Shown here piece by piece: positions 50,595 through 58,269 of a stretch of DNA of 64,000 bases. Each line of letters starts with the position of its first letter. Position 1 is the stretch's first letter. The position numbers and the translations under genes are program-made. This stretch comes from Anaerolineae bacterium (lineage in GTDB: Bacteria; Chloroflexota; Anaerolineae; Aggregatilineales; Phototrophicaceae), in NCBI GenBank assembly GCA_020849765.1, contig JADLAY010000075.1:1-64000 (forward strand). The letters are read 5' to 3'. The notes under the pieces are model-generated. The model saw only the letters and a program-made list of their open reading frames with translations, had not been told where the DNA came from and did not search any database.

Positions 50595-52037
50595 ATGTCC
50601 GGCTTCATATCCAAGCAGCTTATCAACGGCGAGTGGGTCGACGCGGCCAATGGGGGCGTCTGGCAGCTCGTCAACCCGGCGACGGAGGAGATCATCAGCC
50701 CGCTGCCATTCGGTGATGGCGACGATGCGCAGGCGGCGGTCGATGCGGCGGCAGCGGCGTTCCCGGCCTGGGCGAGCGAGACGCCTTATGAGCGGGCGGC
50801 AGTGCTCAAAGGCGCGGCGGATTGGATTCGCGCCCGTCTCGACGCGTTGGGACGGCTGACGGTCGAAGAGTCGGGCAAGCCGCTGCGTGAGGCGACCGGC
50901 GAATGGACGACGAGCGCGAATTTCTTCGAATGGTATGCCGAAGAGGGCAAGCGCGCTTACGGCCGCGTGGTGCCCGACCGCAAGGCCAGCCGCAGAATCC
51001 TGGTCGTGCAGCAGCCAATCGGCGTGGTAGGGACGATCACGGCCTGGAACTTCCCGGCCTATAACGTGTCTCGCGCCTGGGCGGCGGCGCTCGGCGCGGG
51101 CTGCACGGTCGTCGGGCGGCCATCGGAATACACGCCGCGCACGGCGATGGCGATGGCTCAGGCGCTGCACGAGAGCGGCGCGCCGCCCGGCGTGATCAAC
51201 ATCATCAACGGCGACCCGGCGGCGATGGGGCAGGTCATGCTGGATGACGCGCGTGTGCGCAAGATCAGTTTCACGGGCAGCACGCGCGTCGGCAAGCTGC
51301 TGATGGACGGCGCCTCGCGCACGGTTACCAAGCTGGCGCTGGAGATGGGTGGCAACGCGCCGGTACTGATCTTCCCGGATGTCGACGTCGCGGAAGTCGC
51401 CAGGACCGCCGTCGGCAGCAAATATCGCAATAACGGCCAGGTTTGCATCGCGCCGCAGCGTTTTTACGTCCACAGCCGCATCGCCGAAGAATTCATCGAC
51501 CATGCGACGCGCTTTGCGGAGAAGCTGCGCCTGGGCAGCGGACTCGAACCGGAGACGGACGTCGGCCCGCTGATCAATGCCGTGCAGCGTGAGCGCCTCG
51601 AGCAGATGGTGGCATCGGCGGTTGCGGGCGGCGCGCAGGTGCTGACGGGTGGCGCGCGTCCGACGGAGATCCCGCGCGGCTATTTCTACCAGCCGACCGT
51701 GATGACCAACCTCGTGCCGGAGATGGCCGCCTATCGCGAAGAGTTGTTCGGGCCGGTTATGCCGATCATCCCGTTCGCCGACCCCGACGAAGCGATCGCG
51801 CTGGCGAACGGCCTGGAAGCCGGACTGGCGGCTTACGTGCAGACGCGCGACCTGGCGACCGCCATCCATGCCTACGAGAAGCTCGACTTCGGCATGGTCG
51901 GCATCAACGAGTGGATGCCGGTGACGCCGGAGTCGCCGTTTGGCGGTATGAAGGCCAGCGGCATCGGGCGCGAGAGCGGCCCGGAAGGCATGCACGAATA
52001 TCTGGAAAGCAAAGCCGTTTACATTGGCGGGTTATGA
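50595..52037 (+). CDS. NAD(P)-dependent aldehyde dehydrogenase (SSADH/GabD-like)
   Basis: A 480-residue enzyme with the complete ALDH set: cofactor binding in GVVGTITAWNFPAYN and FTGSTRVGKLL, general-base Glu250 in LEMGGNAPVLI, and nucleophile Cys284 in NNGQVCIAPQRF. The closing region reads ESPFGGMKASGIGRES, as in succinate-semialdehyde dehydrogenases and related enzymes. It oxidises an aldehyde to an acid with NAD(P). The following acetyltransferase gene overlaps its end by four bases (ATGA). Exact substrate unknown. Confidence 0.93.
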   Translation: MSGFISKQLINGEWVDAANGGVWQLVNPATEEIISPLPFGDGDDAQAAVDAAAAAFPAWASETPYERAAVLKGAADWIRARLDALGRLTVEESGKPLREATGEWTTSANFFEWYAEEGKRAYGRVVPDRKASRRILVVQQPIGVVGTITAWNFPAYNVSRAWAAALGAGCTVVGRPSEYTPRTAMAMAQALHESGAPPGVINIINGDPAAMGQVMLDDARVRKISFTGSTRVGKLLMDGASRTVTKLALEMGGNAPVLIFPDVDVAEVARTAVGSKYRNNGQVCIAPQRFYVHSRIAEEFIDHATRFAEKLRLGSGLEPETDVGPLINAVQRERLEQMVASAVAGGAQVLTGGARPTEIPRGYFYQPTVMTNLVPEMAAYREELFGPVMPIIPFADPDEAIALANGLEAGLAAYVQTRDLATAIHAYEKLDFGMVGINEWMPVTPESPFGGMKASGIGRESGPEGMHEYLESKAVYIGGL

Positions 52038-52678
52038 GCACAGACGATCCCTTTGCCATCGTCAATACGCGCGAGGCTTACGCGGATGCGTTGGCGGCGT
52101 TCCAGCACGTCTGCTATCCGACGCTACCTGAAAGCGACCTGTTCACGGCGGAAGATTACTGCAGCCACGTGCGCATCTTTCCGGACGGGCAGTTCACGGC
52201 ACTGCTGCGCAGCGAGGGCGAAGACAAGATCGTGGCGGCGACGACGACCATGCGCGCCGATTTTGGCGAACTCCCGGCGCACTTCATGGACTTCATCGGC
52301 CATAACACGATCAGCACACACAAGCCGGACGGCGCCTGGCTCTATGGCATCGACATGAGCGTGCATCCCGCCTATCGCCGCCTGGGCCTGTCACGGCGTT
52401 TCTATGATGCGCGGGCGGCGCTCGTGCGACGGCTGAAGCTGCGCGGCGAATTCGTCGCGGGGCTGCTGCCGGGCTATGAGCGCGTGCGCACACACCTACG
52501 CGTAGAAGACTACGTCGCGCACGTCGTTGCGGGCAAGATCACCGACCCGACGCTGACGCCGCAGCTGCGCTCCGGCTTTCGCGTCGAACGGCTGCTGTAT
52601 GGCTACGTGGTCGACCCACGCTCGGATGACGTCTGCACGCTGCTCGTCCGCGAGAACCCGGACTTGGTGGAGGCGTGA
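52034..52678 (+). CDS. GNAT-family acetyltransferase, coupled to aldehyde dehydrogenase
   Basis: A 214-residue protein. The acetyl-CoA loop is in SVHPAYRRLGLSRRFYDARAALVRRL, a form of the GNAT Q/RxxGxG/A motif, here RRLGLS. The N-terminal part has a CYPTLPESDLFTAEDY segment. The C-terminal YEHRVRTHLRVEDYVAHVV-like region (here YERVRTHLRVEDYVAHVV) is unusual for GNAT enzymes and may add substrate specificity. It is co-translated with the aldehyde dehydrogenase and starts inside its stop codon, so it may modify an amine or acid in the same pathway. No regulator is visible. Confidence 0.8.
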   Translation: MSTDDPFAIVNTREAYADALAAFQHVCYPTLPESDLFTAEDYCSHVRIFPDGQFTALLRSEGEDKIVAATTTMRADFGELPAHFMDFIGHNTISTHKPDGAWLYGIDMSVHPAYRRLGLSRRFYDARAALVRRLKLRGEFVAGLLPGYERVRTHLRVEDYVAHVVAGKITDPTLTPQLRSGFRVERLLYGYVVDPRSDDVCTLLVRENPDLVEA

Positions 52679-53145
52679 TGCAGATACGCAAAGCGCGTGT
52701 CGACGAGGCGCAGGCGCTATCCGACCTGGCGCTGCGTTCGAAAGCGCATTGGGGTTACGATGCGGTGTTTCTGGAAGCCTGCCGAGCGGTGCTGGTGGTC
52801 GAGCCGAGCAGCATCGAGGCGGGGTTGGTCACCGTGGTCGAGATCGCGGGGCGCATTGCCGGGTTCTGCAGCCTGAAGCCGCTGGAGGATGCCATCGACA
52901 TTGACATGCTGTTCGTCGACCCGTGGGCGATTGGGCAGGGCTGCGGCGCGCACCTGTTTCGCCATGCGCGTGAGCAAGCACGTGCGCTGGGCGGCGGGCG
53001 GCTGATCGTCGAGAGCGATCCGAATGCCGAGGCGTTCTACGCACGAATGGGCATGACCCGCTACGCCGAGCACGAGTCGAACGTCCAGGCAGGCCGCATG
53101 CTGCCCTTACTCGCCTTGGATCTGGAAAAGGAACAAACATCGTGA
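52678..53145 (+). CDS. GNAT-family acetyltransferase (second in tandem)
   Basis: A 155-residue single-domain enzyme starting MQIRKARVDEAQAL. The acetyl-CoA loop is PWAIGQGCGAHLFRHA and motif B reads DPNAEAFYARMGMTRYAE, both typical. It begins with an overlap (TGATG) on the previous gene. Substrate unknown; the small size fits amino-acid or small-amine acetyltransferases. Confidence 0.88.
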   Translation: MQIRKARVDEAQALSDLALRSKAHWGYDAVFLEACRAVLVVEPSSIEAGLVTVVEIAGRIAGFCSLKPLEDAIDIDMLFVDPWAIGQGCGAHLFRHAREQARALGGGRLIVESDPNAEAFYARMGMTRYAEHESNVQAGRMLPLLALDLEKEQTS

Positions 53146-53492
53146 GCACGATTGTGCATATGGCCGCGCAGACCGATTGGGAACGGGCGCAGGCCGAAGG
53201 TTCGTATCAGGTCGGGAGCCTGCAGACCGAGGGCTTCATTCATTTCTCGACGCCGGTGCAGGTCGCTCGCGTCGCGAATGCCATCTATGCCGGGCGCACC
53301 GATCTGGTGCTGCTGGTCGTGGACGAGGCGAAGCTGAGCGCCGAACTCAAGTACGAGCCGCCAGCGGGCACCTACTCGCCGAGCGACGAATTGTTCCCGC
53401 ACCTGTACGGGCCGCTCAACCTGGACGCGGTCGAGCGTGTCGTCCCCTATCTACCGGATGCGGATGGGGCGTTCGCACCGCCCGTCTTGTGA
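53142..53492 (+). CDS. DUF952 protein
   Basis: A 116-residue protein with the DUF952 pattern: MSTIVHMAAQTDWERAQAEG at the start, EGFIHFSTPVQV, a LVLLVVDEAKL strand and EELFPHLYGPL-like text (here DELFPHLYGPL). DUF952 resembles an ADP-ribosyl-transferase-like fold in structure-based studies, but its role is unknown. GTG at 53142 overlaps the upstream stop as GTGA, making this the fourth gene in the coupled run from 50595. A terminator follows. Confidence 0.88.
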   Translation: MSTIVHMAAQTDWERAQAEGSYQVGSLQTEGFIHFSTPVQVARVANAIYAGRTDLVLLVVDEAKLSAELKYEPPAGTYSPSDELFPHLYGPLNLDAVERVVPYLPDADGAFAPPVL

Positions 53493-53510
53493 GCGAAACG
53501 GCAGAATCAA

Positions 53511-53541
53511 AACGGGAGCGCGCGGCTCCCGTTATTGTTTG
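53511..53541 (+). terminator. Bidirectional terminator
   Basis: AACGGGAGC-GCGC-GGCTCCCGTT is a clean stem with ATTGTTTGT after it and A-rich sequence before it. It sits between convergent genes. Confidence 0.9.
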
Positions 53542-53555
53542 TGATGGTCAGCTCG

Positions 53556-55271
53556 TTAGTTTGCTTCGAGGCTTTCGAGTGTGTCTTCGATGAGCGAGAC
53601 GGCATCGTTCAGCGTGGCTTCGTCGAAGGCGAACTTCGCTCCGGCGGTGGAGAAGAGTTCCGGCAGCGAGGCCGTGCCGCCGAGCGCCAGACCGCGCCGG
53701 TAGCTGGCGACCGCACCTGCGTGATCGCTCAACGAGTTGCGCCAGATCTGGACGGCGCCGAGCTGCGCCAGTCCGTACTCGACGTAATAGAAGGGCAGTT
53801 CGAAGATGTGCAGCTGGCGGTGCCAGTACGCGCCGAGCTCGGCTTCGAAGCCGGTCCAGTCTTCAACCGGCATGAAGCGCTGCCACAGTTCCGCCCACTT
53901 GGCGTCGCACTTGTCGGCGTCCTTGGCATCCTCGATGTGGGTGTAGACCCAGTGCTGGAAGCCATCGACGACGGCCATGTAGCACCAGAAGCGCACCAGC
54001 TTGGTCAGATGATCGGCGCGGGCGCGGGCCGCTTCCGCTTCCGTGTAGAAGCCACCGTTAGCGCTGGTCAGGTAGGGCGCGGCCAGCAGTTCCATCGACA
54101 TCGAGGCGACCTCGGCGAATTCCATCGTCACTTCAGCCTGATGGTAATACGGGAGCTTGCTCGACTCGAAGGCGTGGAAGCAGTGCCCGGCTTCGTGCAG
54201 CATCGTCTGCACATCGTCGTGGCCGCCGACGCCATTCATGAAGATGAACGGGCGCTTGACGTTGGCGAAGTAGGTGCAGTAGCCGCCGGGCGCCTTGCCC
54301 TTGCGATTTTCCAGGTCGAGCAGGCTTTCGCTTTGCATAATGTCGAAGTAATCGCCGAGCACCGGGTCGACGTGATGGAAGATGCTGCTTGACGTATTCG
54401 AAAGCTCGTTGGTGGTCTGGTACGGCTTGAGCGGCGGGCGATTGAGCGGATCGATGGAGAAGCGCCAATCGGCATCCCATGGCCGCAGCACATCGACGCC
54501 CATCTGCTCGCGCTGGCGTTCGAGCAGGCGCGCCGCCGCCGGGACGACCACCTTCTCGATCGAATCGAGAAATTGCAGGTTGTCTTCGGGCGTGTAGTCG
54601 AAGCGCAGCTTGTCTTTCCACTGGTAGGCGCGCATGTCGGGCAGATCGGCATTGGCGGCGATCTTCTGGCGCACTTCCAGGAATTTCACCCACAGGGCGT
54701 TGATGGCGTCGCGATCCTGCAGGCGGCGGGCGGATGCCACACGGAAGGCGCGCTCGCGTACGGCCCGGTCGGCGCTCTCCAGGAAGGGACGCAGCTGCGT
54801 CAACGTCTTCTCTTCACCGTCCCATTCGACCGTTTGCGCGCCGATGATCTTGCTGTACTCCGTGCTCAGGCGGCTCTCTTCGTTGAAGAGGGGCAGATTG
54901 GCTTCGCGGAACAGCTCGACCTGCGCGCGCATGTTGCGCAGAGGAATGGCGAGGCCATCCGGCTCCAGGCCGGTCGCCAGCAGCTTCTCTTTCAGACGCT
55001 GTTCGGCGGCGCGCCAGGGCGTGACCACGTTTTCCAGATAGTCGAGGTAGCGTTTCTCGGCGGTTTCATCGGTCGTGTCGACCGTCGTCGCCACGTAATT
55101 GCGGCTCGCGGTCTCGTCCAGCAGTTCCGCCAAACGCGTCCACGCTTTGAGCCAATCGCCCACATTCTCGGCAGTCAGTTGATAGTTTTGAAGTTCGCTA
55201 CAGAACGCCTCGATTTCGGCCCAACCCAGGGCGGAAAAGTCGGCATAATTGTGCGGAAGTGTATCCAGCAT
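53556..55271 (-). CDS. pepF: Oligoendopeptidase F, M3 metallopeptidase
   Basis: A 571-residue zinc peptidase that cleaves short peptides in the cytoplasm. The zinc motif is HEAGHCFHAFES near residue 358 (HExxH). The third ligand Glu should be in YHQAEVTMEFAEVASMSMEL. Length is typical of the PepF/M3B group. ATG 55271 follows GAAAGGACAA. No signal peptide. It is monocistronic and convergent with the DUF952 gene. Confidence 0.93.
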   Translation of the reverse strand: MLDTLPHNYADFSALGWAEIEAFCSELQNYQLTAENVGDWLKAWTRLAELLDETASRNYVATTVDTTDETAEKRYLDYLENVVTPWRAAEQRLKEKLLATGLEPDGLAIPLRNMRAQVELFREANLPLFNEESRLSTEYSKIIGAQTVEWDGEEKTLTQLRPFLESADRAVRERAFRVASARRLQDRDAINALWVKFLEVRQKIAANADLPDMRAYQWKDKLRFDYTPEDNLQFLDSIEKVVVPAAARLLERQREQMGVDVLRPWDADWRFSIDPLNRPPLKPYQTTNELSNTSSSIFHHVDPVLGDYFDIMQSESLLDLENRKGKAPGGYCTYFANVKRPFIFMNGVGGHDDVQTMLHEAGHCFHAFESSKLPYYHQAEVTMEFAEVASMSMELLAAPYLTSANGGFYTEAEAARARADHLTKLVRFWCYMAVVDGFQHWVYTHIEDAKDADKCDAKWAELWQRFMPVEDWTGFEAELGAYWHRQLHIFELPFYYVEYGLAQLGAVQIWRNSLSDHAGAVASYRRGLALGGTASLPELFSTAGAKFAFDEATLNDAVSLIEDTLESLEAN

Positions 55272-55351
55272 CAAGTTGTCCTTTCACTGATGGCATGGGA
55301 TGATACACGTGCCCCTCGGCAGTGTATAGAGTAGAGCAGTGAGTTTGGCCC

Positions 55352-56365
55352 ATGTTCGATTGGTTACGCCGTCTGTTCGACAGCGAGGAGACACCCCCAC
55401 GCCGCCATCCACTGGAGCAGGGCGATGGCCTGCCGGAAACGCATGTCGCCGAGAATCGTCCGCTGCCTATACCCATCACGCGCAAAGTCCTCATGATCAC
55501 GCACAATCCGGTGCTGCGCAGCCAGGGTGGGCGGACGCTGCGCGAGCATTTCCGCTGGAATGACTCGGAAGCGCTGGCGGCGGGCTACATCGAAGACGTG
55601 CGCTGGTGCAGTTATGGCTATGCCAACTACGAGGTGACGGAGCACATCGTCGTCGATGGCTATCCGGTCAAGCGCGATGGCTTTCGCTATGACGAGCGCA
55701 GCTATCTGGAGGCGTGGCGCCGTCGGCAGTTCCACGACCCCGATGGCGTCGACTATCTGGCGCTGGTGGACGAGTTCAACCTGATCGGGCGGACCGAGCG
55801 CGGCGAAATCGACGAGGTGTGGCTGTTCGGCCATCCCTATGGCGGCTACTACGAGTCGATCATGGCCGGGCGCGGCGCTTTCTGGTGCAATGCGCCGCCG
55901 CTGGCGGGCACTGAGCGTTGCGAGCGCCGCTTCGTCATCATGGGCTTCAACTTCGAGCGCGGCGTCGGCGAGATGCTGGAAGACCTGGGGCATCGCGCCG
56001 AGTCGATTCTGTACAAGGTATTCGAGGGCAGACACGGCGACGCCAACCTGTTCGAGCGCTTCGCACGCTACGACAAGACCTTTCCGGGCCGCGCTGAATG
56101 CGGCAATGTTCACTTCGCCCCCAACAGCGCGCGCGATTACGACTGGGGCAATCCGCGCCCGGTGCCGAGCTTCTGTGACAATTGGTATCGCTTTCCTGAT
56201 CTCAGCGGCGCACCCCGACTCGTGGATGCTCGTGAGTGGGGTGGCGGCGATATCCGCGCCCACCATCGCTGGTGGCTGCGCCATTTCCCGCACGTGACCG
56301 GCGACTCCCAGGGCATCGCCTGGAACTGGTGGCAGTACGTCATCGATCCGAATACGGTGCTGTGA
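55352..56365 (+). CDS. Hypothetical protein (337 aa)
   Basis: I do not recognise this. It has no signal peptide or membrane segment. Several conserved-looking segments are rich in aromatic and acidic residues: VLMITHNPVLRSQGGRTL, WCSYGYANYEVTEHIVVDGY, DEVWLFGHPYGGYYESIM and GIAWNWWQYVIDPNTVL. Text of this kind (FGHPYGGYYESIMAGRGAFW) suggests a binding cleft of an enzyme or lectin. The gene has normal length and codon use. It lies divergent from pepF, and the next gene is convergent. Confidence 0.7.
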   Translation: MFDWLRRLFDSEETPPRRHPLEQGDGLPETHVAENRPLPIPITRKVLMITHNPVLRSQGGRTLREHFRWNDSEALAAGYIEDVRWCSYGYANYEVTEHIVVDGYPVKRDGFRYDERSYLEAWRRRQFHDPDGVDYLALVDEFNLIGRTERGEIDEVWLFGHPYGGYYESIMAGRGAFWCNAPPLAGTERCERRFVIMGFNFERGVGEMLEDLGHRAESILYKVFEGRHGDANLFERFARYDKTFPGRAECGNVHFAPNSARDYDWGNPRPVPSFCDNWYRFPDLSGAPRLVDAREWGGGDIRAHHRWWLRHFPHVTGDSQGIAWNWWQYVIDPNTVL

Positions 56366-56371
56366 CGATTC

Positions 56372-56974
56372 CTACTTCAGCTTGAGCTTCTTCTGCAAGA
56401 TGATGACAAACGGATAAGCCAGGCGTCCATTGTTGACGCGCCCCGTCGTGCTGAGCGCGGATGCGTTCGCCTGCTCGAAATCGTGATGCAGCCGTTCGAC
56501 TTCGCGCATCTGCTGCGGCGACGGCTCATGATGGAACAGGACGATGGCCGTGGTGAACTTGCCGGGCGCAAACAGCAGCCAGCGCTCGTCACGCTGCTTG
56601 AGCACGCGCCGGTCAATGAATTCGCCCGCGTCCATCAATAGTGAGAAGTCGTTCAGCGTCGGGGCCAGCGCCGCCGTCTCGACATCGAAATCCCCCAACG
56701 TATCGACAAATGTGCCGCTCTTGTTGTGATAAATCATCATACCCAAGGCTTTACCCATATGAGCGTGACGTATGGCGATCGTCGCGCCGGGCGTGCCATC
56801 GCCTGCTTCATCGGTGGCGACGTTCAGGCTCTCCGCCAGGTTGAGTTGATTGTTGTAGTGTTCATAGATCGCGTGGAACTGCTCGCGGCTCACTTTACCT
56901 TCCGCAAACTCCGTGAGCAAACGATCAATTTTGTCCATGACGCGCGTTTTATATTGGTCGACGTTATTCGTCAT
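56372..56974 (-). CDS. Hypothetical soluble protein (200 aa)
   Basis: No family recognised. The first 50 residues are a helical, charged segment (MDKIDRLLTEFAEGKVSREQ, FHAIYEHYNNQLNLAES), and the rest has strands and helices (RHAHMGKALGMMIYHNKSG). It looks soluble. ATG 56974 follows AAAGGG. The short upstream AT-rich region (56975-57234) separates it from the divergent FHA gene, so both may share regulation. The size and the Q/N-containing helix recall small regulatory adaptor proteins, which is only an impression. Confidence 0.7.
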   Translation of the reverse strand: MTNNVDQYKTRVMDKIDRLLTEFAEGKVSREQFHAIYEHYNNQLNLAESLNVATDEAGDGTPGATIAIRHAHMGKALGMMIYHNKSGTFVDTLGDFDVETAALAPTLNDFSLLMDAGEFIDRRVLKQRDERWLLFAPGKFTTAIVLFHHEPSPQQMREVERLHHDFEQANASALSTTGRVNNGRLAYPFVIILQKKLKLK

Positions 56975-57234
56975 TTGGGTTCCCTTTCGCCTGTCTTCAT
57001 TTTATAACCATTATTTTCACGTTGCGCCGTATATAAGGAGTGGTACCAAAGTTAGTATCTTGCGTGAATTGAGGAAAATTTATACTTTTCACAACTCCTC
57101 TTATATGTTGAGATTTGGTTTGTGATACGCTCTTTATCAAGGTGGAGTTAATTATTGTTAATGTTTTACGCTCATTGTGATTTGCTCTTTACATCCTATT
57201 CGAAGCTCGTACTCAGTAGCATGAAGAGTGCACT

Positions 57235-58122
57235 ATGGTCATCTCGCGAGTTCAAACTCTGTCAAAAGAATCAGAACTGATCCTCACCTATTTGGCGGAG
57301 ACCAAGACGGCGATGGAGCGTCATAAGCGGAACATCCGCGATGCCTGTCACTTGACAGAGACGCGGCGTGCCGATCATGCGCTCAGCGACTTGATCGATG
57401 GCGGGCTGCTGTCCGATTCCGGCGATGGGATCTACGATCTCACCCAAAGCGGCATCACGGCAGCACAGAAACTTAAGAAGGAAAACGCAGTACCTCAATC
57501 GGTCACCAATATCACGACCAATATCGACAAGATCGACGGGAATAGCGCAGTAAGCGTGGTGGGAACTATGGACATCTTTACAACACCGCCCAGCTACAAA
57601 GATATGCTCCAGTCTTCGGTGTCTGCGACCGCCAAGAAGCCGTCGACCTCGACCCGGCGGCGCGCCGAAACCGAGGAGACCGATATCGAGCGCACGCTCG
57701 ATCAGGTGGCGCCTGGCCTGCCGACGCTCAAGGAACATCCGCTGCGCAATGGCCTGCCTGAGGTGCGTAATTCCAAGGGCGTGAAGGTCGGGCGGAGCAC
57801 AACTGTCCGTTATTTGCTCGTTTTTGATACACAAAAAGACGCACTGCCGATCCCGATTGTGTCCGGCGACACGCTGGGCCGTTCGAAGAAGGGCACCATC
57901 ATGTTGCGGCATGACGACTTTATCAGCAACCGGCACTGCCGCTTCGAAATCGTGCGTGATAAGTCGACGCATCGCCCCAATCTGTTTGTCGAAGATCTGG
58001 GCAGCCGTAATGGCACGTTCGTCGACGATCTCGAAGTGTTCGACGGCAAAGTGCAGCTGCATCATGGCAGCCGCCTGCGCATCGGCAACACGGTCATGAT
58101 CGTGGTCGAAATTCCTTATTAG
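57235..58122 (+). CDS. Winged-helix plus FHA domain protein
   Basis: A 295-residue protein. The N-terminal 85 residues resemble a winged helix-turn-helix (LSKESELILTYLAETKTAME, ALSDLIDGGLLSDSGDGIYD). A low-complexity, phosphorylatable-looking linker (about 90-160: STSTRRRAETEETDIERT) follows. The C-terminal FHA domain holds LGRSKKGTIMLRHDDFISNRH, then LFVEDLGSRNGTFVDD, the conserved GR, SxxH and NG motifs. FHA domains bind phosphothreonine, so this is probably a phosphorylation-dependent DNA-binding or signalling protein. No kinase gene is nearby. A strong terminator follows. Confidence 0.88.
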   Translation: MVISRVQTLSKESELILTYLAETKTAMERHKRNIRDACHLTETRRADHALSDLIDGGLLSDSGDGIYDLTQSGITAAQKLKKENAVPQSVTNITTNIDKIDGNSAVSVVGTMDIFTTPPSYKDMLQSSVSATAKKPSTSTRRRAETEETDIERTLDQVAPGLPTLKEHPLRNGLPEVRNSKGVKVGRSTTVRYLLVFDTQKDALPIPIVSGDTLGRSKKGTIMLRHDDFISNRHCRFEIVRDKSTHRPNLFVEDLGSRNGTFVDDLEVFDGKVQLHHGSRLRIGNTVMIVVEIPY

Positions 58123-58156
58123 AGCGTCCGCTTAATCCTATCCAACCTGCACAATC

Positions 58157-58186
58157 AAGAGGGCCATCGTCGGCCCTCTTTTTATA
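58157..58186 (+). terminator. Strong intrinsic terminator after FHA gene
   Basis: AAGAGGGCC-ATCGTC-GGCCCTCTT is followed by TTTATAG. Confidence 0.92.
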
Positions 58187-58269
58187 GTTTCTTGCCGTCT
58201 GGGAACAAAAAGACTGTGGCCGTCGTCATCTACACAGGAACCCAATCTAGATGCCTGTTGGAGGATGTC

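Noticed and set aside
50529..51995. 488-residue minus-strand ORF
   Set aside because: Antisense to the aldehyde dehydrogenase gene, whose catalytic motifs are all intact.
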